Source of the DNA: Paenibacillaceae bacterium GAS479
GTDB taxonomy: Bacteria > Bacillota > Bacilli > Paenibacillales > Paenibacillaceae
Direction of reading: 5' to 3'
NCBI GenBank assembly: GCA_900105225.1
Contig: LT629764.1
Span: 3,179,501 to 3,243,500 of the forward strand
DNA length: 64,000 bases
This document shows positions 13,511 to 21,489 of this stretch, piece by piece (position 1 is the stretch's first letter; every line of letters begins with the position of its first letter). The notes beneath the pieces were generated by a model. That model was not told the origin of the DNA and ran no database searches. It saw only the letters and a list, made by a program, of their open reading frames with translations. A program made the position numbers and the translations under genes.

Positions 13511-15115
13511 TCACTCTCCTTTTGGAAGCTGGGCTTCACCATGCATGGGAAAGAACAGTGTTATCGAAGTGCCTGCACCTGGTGCAGACTCTACGTCGAT
13601 TGTGCCTGCACCTTTTTCCAGGATTCCTGCGATCAAATGCATGCCAATGCCCCGGCCGTCGCCCGCCTTAGTGCTGAAGCCACGCTCGAATATGCGGCTG
13701 CGGACACTCTCGTCCATGCCACAGCCATTATCTTCGACAAGCAGCGATAACTGCTCATCATCCTGCTCCAGACTGACAAACACGCGTCCAGGCCTCACGG
13801 CGGCAGTCAAAGAGTCGAAGGCATTCTCGATCAGATTGCCCAGCAGGACGACAAAGTCATGATGGTCGAGATTGTCCGGGAAACGCTGCAGCCGGCTATG
13901 CGGATCGATCTGCACGTCGATGCCGAGCTCCCGCCCGCGGCTGATTTTGCCCAAGAGGAGACCGGTCAGGCTATCATCGGAAAAGCGCATGCCGAGGAAA
14001 CGGTTCAACTCTTCGCGCTCGCCCGACATGCGGAACAGGTAATCCAGCGCTTGATCATCCCGCCCAAGCTGAATCAGGCCGCCGATCGTGTGCATATGAT
14101 TCATGTACTCGTGGTTCTGCACTCGCACGGTTTCCACGAGAGCTTTTACCCCCGTCAGTTCCTCTGCCATCCGGGCTACCTCGGTCCGATCCTGGAAAAT
14201 GGCTACAGCGCCGACGGTGCGTCCCTGGACACGAATCGGAACACGGTTGCTCACGATATGCTGTCCACCGATAAAAATCTCTTGCTGATAAACGGGAGCA
14301 TCCAGCTCCAGAATTTCCGGCAGTCGCGTATCCGGAAGAACCTCGCGGATCGGACGCCCGACCACGTCTCCGCTGATATGGAAAATCTCGCGGGCTCGCT
14401 TGTTGAATACGGCGATCCGCTCATCCCTGTGAACGGCAATGACCCCCTCATGCATGGCATGAAAAGTAGCGTCCCTCTCCATGAGCAGATGGGCGATCTC
14501 GAGCGGCTCCATGTCGAACATGTCTTTTTTGATCTGTTTGGCAAGCAGGCCGGAACCGGCCAGTCCGATGAGCAGCGAGAGCAGCAGCACAGCAGAAATT
14601 TGACTGGCAAAAGGGCCGATTACTTCACCGGGCGAAGGAAGAATTCTTCCCACCAGAACGGTACCAATTTGCACATGGGAGCTGTCCATAACTGGCACGA
14701 ATGCGCGGAGCGCAGTACCGAGCTCTCCCTTGGCCTTGGATGTATAGCTGTGCTCCGCGAATGCCGGACCTTCGTCCGAGCCGCTGGAATAAGTACCGAC
14801 CCGATCCGGCACCGGATGCGCCAGCCGGATGCGCTGCATGTCCATCACGACGACATAGGTGGCATCATGAATGATGCCGATCCGCTCGGCTGCCTCTCGC
14901 AGCTGCGGCTGTAGGGACTTGTCCTCTATTCCAGCGGCGATCTCTGGAAGCTGGGCGGCGGTACGGGCGGTGACGAGAAGTCGACGGCCCATTTCCTCCT
15001 CCTGCAGGCGAAGAATGCTGCCAACAGCGACGCCGCCCCCGGCAATGAGGGCGAACAGCACGATGCCGAAGGAGAGAAAGGTTATTTTCCAGTTAATTTT
15101 CAGCTGCTTGAGCAT
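13511..15115 (-). CDS. dctS: DcuS/CitA/DctS-type sensor histidine kinase
   Basis: 534 residues from the ATG at 15115 (AAGGAG ~12 nt upstream). A 21-codon longer frame exists but its first codons fall in a repeated intergenic element, so the shorter start is preferred. Order: transmembrane helix (~residues 8-35), extracytoplasmic PAS-like sensor with RIRLAHPVPDRVGTYSSG, a second helix (LLLSLLIGLAGSGLLAKQI), a cytoplasmic PAS domain (HEGVIAVHRDERIAVFN), the phospho-acceptor region QNHEYMNHMHTI, and an ATPase domain with NLIENAFDS and GRGIGMHLI. The family senses malate, citrate or fumarate. DctB, encoded divergently, is the probable co-sensor. Confidence 0.88.
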   Translation of the reverse strand: MLKQLKINWKITFLSFGIVLFALIAGGGVAVGSILRLQEEEMGRRLLVTARTAAQLPEIAAGIEDKSLQPQLREAAERIGIIHDATYVVVMDMQRIRLAHPVPDRVGTYSSGSDEGPAFAEHSYTSKAKGELGTALRAFVPVMDSSHVQIGTVLVGRILPSPGEVIGPFASQISAVLLLSLLIGLAGSGLLAKQIKKDMFDMEPLEIAHLLMERDATFHAMHEGVIAVHRDERIAVFNKRAREIFHISGDVVGRPIREVLPDTRLPEILELDAPVYQQEIFIGGQHIVSNRVPIRVQGRTVGAVAIFQDRTEVARMAEELTGVKALVETVRVQNHEYMNHMHTIGGLIQLGRDDQALDYLFRMSGEREELNRFLGMRFSDDSLTGLLLGKISRGRELGIDVQIDPHSRLQRFPDNLDHHDFVVLLGNLIENAFDSLTAAVRPGRVFVSLEQDDEQLSLLVEDNGCGMDESVRSRIFERGFSTKAGDGRGIGMHLIAGILEKGAGTIDVESAPGAGTSITLFFPMHGEAQLPKGE

Positions 15116-15160
15116 GGTCTGGATGGGCTCCTTACCGGAAGAAATGAGGTTAAAGAGGTT

Positions 15161-15327
15161 GTTCAAAAAGCCCCCCATTGATCACGAAGTAAAGCAGGAA
15201 GCGAAATCGACATCGAATCTTGTGTTCACCTTCGAAGTCCGGTGCTCATGTAGGTTTGCCTACACTCCGCTCCTCCTTCTTTTGGTTCGCACAACCTTCT
15301 CGGTGCCCAATGGCGATCTTTTTGAAC
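15161..15327. repeat. Probable MITE-like intergenic element with GTTCAAAAAG ends
   Basis: Inverted ends GTTCAAAAAG (15161-15170) and CTTTTTGAAC (15318-15327) enclose ~147 nt that includes a small hairpin GTAGGTTTGCCTAC. I recall near-identical intergenic sequences in other Paenibacillus genomes, but cannot verify here. The left end reaches the longest possible reading frame of the dctS-like gene and would supply its spurious N-terminal codons. Confidence 0.5.
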
Positions 15328-15440
15328 ACGCACTTAAGGGGCTTTCAAACCATCATACACCAGAGCTTGCGGCATGCAAACCTGAGTGGGCGCACCATCG
15401 GGTTCTTCTATAAAAGACAGCTTTTAGGTTAAGATGGGTC

Positions 15441-15612
15441 TGACGAATAAGGGACAAGTGTAGGGACGAATACAGGGATGAGCCGTAGGGACGAATACAG
15501 AGACGAACCGTAGGGACGAGTACATAAACGAGCCGTAGGGACGAGTGTAGGGATGAGCACAGAGACGGTAAAGGAAACGAGCATAAAAACGAGTTCTGGG
15601 GACGAGAGGTGA
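15441..15612. repeat. Degenerate ~12-nt tandem repeat upstream of dctB
   Basis: Imperfect copies of a GACGAGTACAGG-like unit (GACGAATACAGG, GACGAACCGTAG, GACGAGTGTAGG) run for about 170 nt up to the dctB ribosome site. No promoter elements stand out inside it. Confidence 0.7.
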
Positions 15613-15618
15613 GAAGGA

Positions 15619-16692
15619 ATGAGGAGTAAACTTCTGTGGCTTGGCGCGCTGCCGCTTGCTGCGATTGCGCTGCTGTCCGTGTTCTGGCTGGGCGAATATA
15701 GGCTACCTGGGCCTCTGCCCGCAGATGATGAGCAGACGGGATTTAGCGGTAGATATGTCATCAAGTTCAGCTATGTCGTGGCCGAAAATACACCCAAAGG
15801 ACTGGCGGCGCAGCGGTTTGCGGCTCTGGTCGAGGAGAAGTCGGGCGGAAAGGTACAGGTGCAGTTGTTCCCCAATGGCACCCTTTTCACCGAGCCTGAC
15901 GAGCAAGCGGCGCTGGCGCGGGGTGAGGTGCAGATGATCGCGCCCGCTTACTCTAATTTGTCCAGCCGGATGCCGGAGTGGAGCGTGATGGATCTACCGT
16001 TTGCCTTCCGCAACGAGGATGCTGTTGAAGAGGCGTTCAGCGGTGAGGTTGGCACGCTTTTGTTTAAGCGGCTCCAACAGCGAGGCATGATCGGGATGGC
16101 TTTCTGGGGCAACGGTTTTAAGCAGATGACATCGAGCGAAAAGCCACTGCTGCTGCCACAGGATTTCCGCGGCCTCAAATTCCGTGTCATGCCCGGGCCA
16201 ATCATAGCTGCCCAGTTCCGGGAGATGGGGGCCTCAACCTCAGATATTCAATTCAACAGCGTGTACAAGGCCTTCGAGAGTGGAACGGTGGACGCTGGTG
16301 AAAACACGATCACGAATATTTACAGCAAAAAGTTCTACCAGGTGCAGAACTATATGACGGTCAGCAATCACGCCTATCTCGGCTACGCGGTCATAATGAA
16401 TCGCTCTTTTTGGGATAGTCTCCCGGAGTCGGTACAAGGCATTATCCAAGAGGCGATGCGCGAGACGACTGATTGGGCCAATGCGCACGCACAGGAGATG
16501 AGTCGCAGCGAGCTGGCGGAGATGCGGGCGGGGAAGTGGATGCAAATTTCGGATCTGCAGGAATCGGAGCGAGAAGAGTGGATGCGCCTCTGGGAGCCGC
16601 TTTACGAGCAGGCGGAGGAGCTTGCGGGACGGGAATTAATGGATGCAGTACGAAAGCTGCAAAGCAAATATGACAATGAGGCTGGCAGTTGA
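15619..16692 (+). CDS. dctB: TRAP-type C4-dicarboxylate binding protein acting as co-sensor (DctB/DctP family)
   Basis: 357 residues. An N-terminal hydrophobic anchor (residues 5-24) without a lipobox Cys suggests a membrane-tethered binding protein. Family features are VAENTPKGLAAQRFAALVEEKSGG, the ligand-Arg region LKFRVMPGPIIAAQFREMGA and the Asn/Asp stretch ESGTVDAGENTITNIY. No TRAP membrane subunits (DctQ/DctM) are nearby. The divergent position relative to the DctS/DctR pair matches Bacillus, where DctB interacts with DctS and DctA rather than driving TRAP uptake. The inference is a three-part malate sensor. GAGAAGGA precedes the ATG. Confidence 0.85.
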   Translation: MRSKLLWLGALPLAAIALLSVFWLGEYRLPGPLPADDEQTGFSGRYVIKFSYVVAENTPKGLAAQRFAALVEEKSGGKVQVQLFPNGTLFTEPDEQAALARGEVQMIAPAYSNLSSRMPEWSVMDLPFAFRNEDAVEEAFSGEVGTLLFKRLQQRGMIGMAFWGNGFKQMTSSEKPLLLPQDFRGLKFRVMPGPIIAAQFREMGASTSDIQFNSVYKAFESGTVDAGENTITNIYSKKFYQVQNYMTVSNHAYLGYAVIMNRSFWDSLPESVQGIIQEAMRETTDWANAHAQEMSRSELAEMRAGKWMQISDLQESEREEWMRLWEPLYEQAEELAGRELMDAVRKLQSKYDNEAGS

Positions 16693-17061
16693 AGTGTTGC
16701 GCCTGTCCGAGAGTCAGAGCGCAGATTCTGGAGAATCTGCGTTCAGGGCCGAAACCGACCAAGACTACAAGGTTACCAGGGATTTTGGGGATGCCCAATT
16801 GAAGAGAAGGCTGGATCAGTTTAAGTGAAAGCTGAATTAACTGAAGAGAAAGTTGAATTAACTGAAGAGAAATCTGAACCAATTGAGGATAAATTTGAAA
16901 TCAATAATTGGGGAGGGCTATCCCTTTTGGGGCGGAAGTGTGACTGTCCTTGTTCATACGAGTCACCTAGCAATATTTTGCTGGCATCCCAAGATGAAAA
17001 AAAAGCTGTGCTGTGCTAAAATACTGGAATTGCAGTGTATTCGGGGAGGTAGCTCAGCTTC
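16693..17061. other. Intergenic stretch with short AACTGAAGAGAAA repeats
   Basis: 369 nt between dctB and udk. Around 16828-16880 a unit GAATTAACTGAAGAGAAA repeats two to three times with decay. An open frame at 16825-17019 runs through it, has no ribosome site and no family resemblance, and is not called. The udk ribosome site GGGGAGGT lies at the right edge. Confidence 0.5.
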
Positions 17062-17685
17062 ATGCTTATTATAGGAATCGCCGGCGGCACCGGCTCGGGT
17101 AAGACAACCGTGGCACGGTCTGTCATCAGTCGGATGGGGGAAGGCGCCGTAACGTTCATTTCGCAGGACAATTATTACAAGGACCGTTGGGAGCTCACGA
17201 TGAGCGAGCGCGAGAAGATCAACTATGATCATCCTTTTGCGTTCGACAATGAGCTTCTGGTGGCCCATCTGAAACAGCTCATGCAGGGTGAAACCGCGTT
17301 TGCTCCGATATACGATTTTACTTTTCACTCGCGCCGTACGGACAAGACTGTCGAGTTGAAACCTAGTGGCATCGTCATTATTGAAGGGCTGCATGTGTTG
17401 TCTGACGAGAGCCTGCGGGAGTTGCTCGACATCAAGGTATTCGTTGACACCGACCCCGATGTGCGAATCCTGAGACGCGTCCTGCGCGACATTGAGGAGC
17501 GGGGCCGGACAATTCACTCCATCCACGACCAGTATCTGAAAACGGTCAAGCCGATGCACGAGGCATTCATTGAGCCGTCCAAAAAGTACGCAGACCTTAT
17601 CATCCCCGAAGGCGGGCATAATGAGGTCGGAGTTGAGCTCCTTTCGGTGCTGACCGAAAAATATTTGAAGGAGAACGGCCGCTAA
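17062..17685 (+). CDS. udk: Uridine kinase
   Basis: 207 residues, the usual length. The P-loop GGTGSGKTT is at residues 8-16, followed by the substrate motif SQDNYYKD and the DHPFAFDNELL segment typical of Udk. RRVLRDIEERGRT is the Arg-rich lid. It phosphorylates uridine and cytidine to UMP and CMP in the pyrimidine salvage pathway. GGGGAGGT precedes the ATG. It stands alone between the dct locus and the repeat region and is followed by its own terminator. Confidence 0.93.
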   Translation: MLIIGIAGGTGSGKTTVARSVISRMGEGAVTFISQDNYYKDRWELTMSEREKINYDHPFAFDNELLVAHLKQLMQGETAFAPIYDFTFHSRRTDKTVELKPSGIVIIEGLHVLSDESLRELLDIKVFVDTDPDVRILRRVLRDIEERGRTIHSIHDQYLKTVKPMHEAFIEPSKKYADLIIPEGGHNEVGVELLSVLTEKYLKENGR

Positions 17686-17706
17686 GCCGTTCGATCCCTT
17701 TGCTTA

Positions 17707-17740
17707 TGCCGTCACCTGGATTTATCCGGGGACGGCTTAT
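17707..17740 (+). terminator. udk terminator
   Basis: GCCGTC..CC / GG..GACGGC hairpin followed by TTATTGTTGTTTT. Confidence 0.75.
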
Positions 17741-17922
17741 TGTTGTTTTGGCGGTTAACAAGTTTCGGGCTGGCCCCCTAATTCTGGAGAGTTCCAGTTA
17801 AAAAAGGTTTGTCTAAACGAGTAGCTTCATTCTTCTCGCGCATACGCTTATACGGCCCGTTTGTACGAGGATACATCGGGATTGCTTCGGCACGGCGCTG
17901 GGGGCAAAAGCCCCGCCGAGTA

Positions 17923-18522
17923 AAGCAAGTAGTCGAAGTTACTTGCTTGGGCCGAAAGCGGTTCGGCCGGGCAAAGCAAGTAGTCGAAGTTACTTGCTTG
18001 GGCCGAAAGCGGCCCGGCCTAGCAAAGCAAGTAGTCGAAGTTACTTGTTTGAGCCGAAAGTGGTTCCGCCGAGCAAAGCAAGTAGCCGAAGTTACTTGCT
18101 TGGGCCGAAAATGGCCCCGCCGAGCAAAGCAAGTAGCCGAAGTTACTTGCTTCGGCCGAAAACGGCCCCGCCGAGCAAAGCAAGTAGCCGAAGTTACTTG
18201 CTTGGTTTGAAAACGGCCCAGCCTAGCAAAGCAAGTAGTCGAAGTTACTTGCTTGGGCCGAATGCGGTACCGCCGAGCAAAGCAAGTAGTCGAAGTTACT
18301 TGCTTCGACCGAAAGCGGCACCGCCGGGTAAAGCAAGTAGCCGAAGTTACTTGCTTCGACCGAAAGCGGCACCGCCGGGTAAAGCAAGTAGCCGAAGTTA
18401 CTTGCTTCGGCCGAAAACGGCCCTGCCGAGCAAAGCAAGTAGCCGAAGTTACTTGCTTGGGCCGAATGCTGTACCGCCGAGCAAAGCAAGTAGTCGAAGT
18501 TACTTGCTTCGACCGAAAGCAG
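17923..18522. repeat. Tandem array 1: twelve 51-bp hairpin repeats
   Basis: AAGCAAGTAG begins at 17923, 17974, 18025, 18076, 18127, 18178, 18229, 18280, 18331, 18382, 18433 and 18484, a spacing of exactly 51 bp. Each unit holds the inverted repeat AAGCAAGTAG(T/C)CGAAGTTACTTGCTT, which folds on a CGAA tetraloop; the variable T/C keeps pairing (U-G or C-G). A second GGCC..GGCC hairpin fills the rest. Because 51 is a multiple of three, several frames are open and give 17-residue repeats, but none has a ribosome site and I do not consider them genes. Confidence 0.95.
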
Positions 18523-18713
18523 CCCCTCTCACCTCTTACTAGTAGTGTATCTTATTTCCCAGGGTACTCTCTAATTCAATTAGGGGGCTTAAGAGTAAAG
18601 CTGGAAATAAGGCTTGTCAGTTCCGCTAAAAGTTTCTAAATGTAGTTTGCTGCCAAATAGAACTTCTTAGTTTCGTTGCTCAGCATGAAGGGTTTTTCTG
18701 GCGAACAACTCTC

Positions 18714-18905
18714 ATCTACACGCTGTCTCATCAATGCACTCTCGTCTACACAACATTGTCTACACAACATTGTCTACACAACATCGTCTAGACGACCTCG
18801 TCTACACAACATCGTCTAGACGACCTCGTCTACACAACATCGTCTACACGACCTCGTCTACAAACGACCTCATCTACACGCTGTCTCGCCTACAAGTTAC
18901 CTCGT
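18714..18905. repeat. Short tandem repeat of CGTCTACACAACAT type
   Basis: About a dozen imperfect ~14-nt units (CGTCTACACAACAT, CGTCTAGACGACCT) run in tandem. TCTAGA and CGTC-GACG alternations make local palindromes. No gene is seen between 18540 and 19048 apart from this. Confidence 0.8.
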
Positions 18906-19047
18906 CTGCAATCATGCTGTATCCATCACAAATCATCTGCGACCAACTTGCTTCCTGCTCACCACCTGAAAAATAGTAACCCTACCTAGAATCCGGTGCC
19001 TATTTTTCGCCTTATAGAGCGCTTACAATGACGATACGGCAAGGCCA

Positions 19048-19312
19048 TGAACCCGACCCGGTCGCATGGCCATTCAATTAGCGTTGAACCCGGCCCGGTC
19101 AGCATGGTCGTTCAACTAGCGTTGAACCCGGCCCGGTCAGCATGGCCGTTCAACTAGCGTTGAACCCGACCCGGTCGCATGGCCATTCAACTAGCATTGA
19201 ACCCGGCCCGGTCAGCATGGCCATTCAACTAGCGTTGAACCCGGCCCGGTCAGCATGGCCGTTCAACTAGCGTTGAACCCGGCCCGGTCAGCATAGCAGT
19301 CCAGCTAGTCCA
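19048..19312. repeat. Seven 37-38-bp tandem repeats upstream of the sugar ABC operon
   Basis: TGAACCCGGCCCGGTC starts at 19048, 19085, 19123, 19161, 19198, 19236 and 19274. Each unit contains TTGAAC and GTTCAA as inverted halves around a GC-rich centre. The copies differ at two positions (CCGACCCGGTCGC versus CCGGCCCGGTCAGC). The array ends ~50 nt before the first permease gene, so it lies in the likely promoter/5' leader. Confidence 0.9.
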
Positions 19313-19364
19313 TAGCCCGGCGCGCCCGCCGTGAAAGGCAAGGAAAGTGGAGGTGACACACAGC

Positions 19365-20378
19365 ATGGAACCAAACGCGCAGGCCAGCGTGAAGGCAGCC
19401 AGTTCGCAAATGGGCAGCACGCAAATGCCTAGTCCGCATATAAGCGGCCCGGAAGCGGGCAGCGAGCGGTGGAGAAGATGGCTGCGAAAAATATACAGCC
19501 AGCGATATTTGCAGGTGATGGCGCTGCTCGGCGTCGCCTGGATGATTATTTTTAACTACATTCCCATGTACGGCATAATCATCGCGTTCAAAGAGTTCGA
19601 CATCATCTTCCCGGTGTCGCAGGCGCCGTGGGTTGGATTGGACCAATTCAAAGAGTTTCTGAGCGACGATGAGGTGTGGAATGTAGTGCGTAACACGCTC
19701 GGCATCAGTCTCATCAAGTTGATCATCGGTTTTCCACTCCCGATTCTGTTCGCTCTGCTGCTGAACGAGATTCGTTCGGTCCTGTTCAAAAAATGGATCC
19801 AAACGATCACTTACCTGCCGCATTTCCTGAGCTGGGTCATTCTCGGCGGCATCCTCGCCACTTGGCTCGCGGATGTCGGCATCATCAATAAGGTGTTACT
19901 TGCGCTGAATTTCATCGATACTCCAATTACTTATTTGGCGGAGCCAAAATATTTCTGGACGATCATCATCACCTCGGATATTTGGAAGGAGCTCGGCTGG
20001 TCGGCCATCATTTATCTGGCTGCAATCAGCAGCGTGTCTCCTGAGCTGTACGAGGCGGCGACAATCGATGGAGCTGGACGCACTCAAAAAATGTGGAACA
20101 TCACGCTGCCCTCCATCAAAGGCACGATTACGATTTTGTTCATCCTCGCGATTAGCGGCGTGCTGAACTCGAACTTCGACCAAATTCTCGTGCTGCGCAA
20201 CTCGCTCAACGAGAGCGCCAGCAACGTTATCGACGTGTACGTGTACCAGACTGGCCTAGCGGACGGACGTTACTCCTATGCAACTGCGGTCGGGCTGCTG
20301 AAGTCGATCATCGCGCTCGGACTGCTGCTTGGGGCCAACTATATTACGAAAAAAATGAACGAGACCTCGCTGTTTTAG
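19365..20378 (+). CDS. Sugar ABC transporter permease, LplB-like
   Basis: 337 residues from the ATG at 19365, which has GGAGGTGA 9 nt upstream; a GTG at 19347 overlaps this ribosome site. After a hydrophilic N-terminus, six membrane segments begin near residue 50 (LQVMALLGVAWMIIFNYI). The cytoplasmic EAA loop is YEAATIDGAGRTQKMWNITL. It belongs to the MalF/LplB group that imports plant oligosaccharides or uronates in Paenibacillus. It is the first gene of a set with the second permease, binding protein, kinase and regulator. No ATPase is encoded here, so a shared MsmX-type ATPase elsewhere is inferred. Confidence 0.88.
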   Translation: MEPNAQASVKAASSQMGSTQMPSPHISGPEAGSERWRRWLRKIYSQRYLQVMALLGVAWMIIFNYIPMYGIIIAFKEFDIIFPVSQAPWVGLDQFKEFLSDDEVWNVVRNTLGISLIKLIIGFPLPILFALLLNEIRSVLFKKWIQTITYLPHFLSWVILGGILATWLADVGIINKVLLALNFIDTPITYLAEPKYFWTIIITSDIWKELGWSAIIYLAAISSVSPELYEAATIDGAGRTQKMWNITLPSIKGTITILFILAISGVLNSNFDQILVLRNSLNESASNVIDVYVYQTGLADGRYSYATAVGLLKSIIALGLLLGANYITKKMNETSLF

Positions 20379-20548
20379 CGGGTGGTCCGGCGAGTGGTTC
20401 CTTGAAAGCCTATGGTCCACTACGTTTGGTTGAACCGTGAGGCCAGAGCGTAACGGCTCGGTAGGGCCCGTATGGCCGGAGCGGAACGTTTGGTCAAGCT
20501 TGTACGACCGTTAGCTCTCAGCAGCAACTCAACCGAAAGGAGAAGCCT

Positions 20549-21445
20549 ATGTTAAGGATTTTCAGCTTAAAAAGACAAACGCCCGCCGAAGCGGCGTTCG
20601 GAATTTTCAACGGCCTGCTGATGCTCATCATCTGTTTCCTGACGCTGTACCCGATCTGGTATGTGCTCGTTAACTCCTTCAATGACGGCCAGGACGCCAT
20701 GCGCGGCGGCATTTACTGGTGGCCGCGCGAGCTCAGCCTCGAGAACTTCCGGGCGGTGTTCCGCAGCGAAGGCATAATGACCGCGATGGGCATCACGGTC
20801 GCCAAAACACTGCTCGGCACGGCTGTGCACGTCTTTTTCACGGCAATGATCGCCTACGCTGTGTCTCGGCGGGAGCTGATCGGACGCAATTTGTACATGA
20901 TTATCGGGACGATCACGATGTTTTTCGGCGGTGGACTTATCCCGTATTACCTGCTGATCCGCGATCTTGGTCTGCTCGACAGCTTCCTGGTGTACATCAT
21001 TCCGGCGATGTTCAGCTTCTTTAACCTCATTATCTTTTTGAGCTTTTTCCGTGAAATTCCGGCGGGCCTGGAGGAAGCGGCCAAAATCGACGGGGCACAC
21101 GACCTGACCATTTTCATACGGGTTGTCATTCCGGTGTCGATGCCAGTCATCGCTACAATCGCTCTCTTCCATGGCGTGTATCAATGGAACGACTATTTTA
21201 CCGGCATGATCTACATTAACAACACGGATCTGCAGCCGATCCAGACTTTCCTTTACCGTGTTGTCGCCCAGTCCAGCTCGAATCAGATGTTGGCGGCGAT
21301 GCCGAGCGGAGTCACGATTAACGTGACGAGCCAATCTCTGAAGCTGGCGACGATGGTCGTCACGACGGCCCCGATCGTCATTGTTTATCCGTTTTTGCAG
21401 AAGTATTTTGTGAAGGGGTTCATGATCGGTTCCATCAAGGGCTGA
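20549..21445 (+). CDS. Sugar ABC transporter permease, YtcP/LplC-like
   Basis: 298 residues with six predicted membrane segments. The EAA loop is LEEAAKIDGAHDLTIFIRVV, and ending GSIKG is usual for this group. AAAGGAGAAG lies 6 nt before the ATG. It pairs with the LplB-like permease to form the membrane channel of a carbohydrate importer. The 170-nt gap after the first permease contains no gene that I recognise. Confidence 0.88.
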   Translation: MLRIFSLKRQTPAEAAFGIFNGLLMLIICFLTLYPIWYVLVNSFNDGQDAMRGGIYWWPRELSLENFRAVFRSEGIMTAMGITVAKTLLGTAVHVFFTAMIAYAVSRRELIGRNLYMIIGTITMFFGGGLIPYYLLIRDLGLLDSFLVYIIPAMFSFFNLIIFLSFFREIPAGLEEAAKIDGAHDLTIFIRVVIPVSMPVIATIALFHGVYQWNDYFTGMIYINNTDLQPIQTFLYRVVAQSSSNQMLAAMPSGVTINVTSQSLKLATMVVTTAPIVIVYPFLQKYFVKGFMIGSIKG

Positions 21446-21489
21446 TCTCGACTTATACATCCACCTTATAGAAAAGGGGCATCAACAAA

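Noticed and set aside
12799-13542. Longer start for the response regulator at 13542
   Set aside because: It would overlap the kinase gene and lacks a ribosome site; the ATG at 13503 has AAAGGAG at proper distance.
13859-14914. 351-codon frame antisense to the sensor kinase
   Set aside because: Shadow of a GC-rich gene; the sense protein has complete kinase motifs.
16825-17019. 64-codon frame between dctB and udk
   Set aside because: No ribosome site, driven by a short AACTGAAGAGAAA repeat and read-through of the udk leader.
17809-18542. Open frames coding for 17-residue repeats in tandem array 1
   Set aside because: A 51-bp period leaves several frames open at once; there are no ribosome sites, and base changes preserve the hairpins rather than the amino acids.
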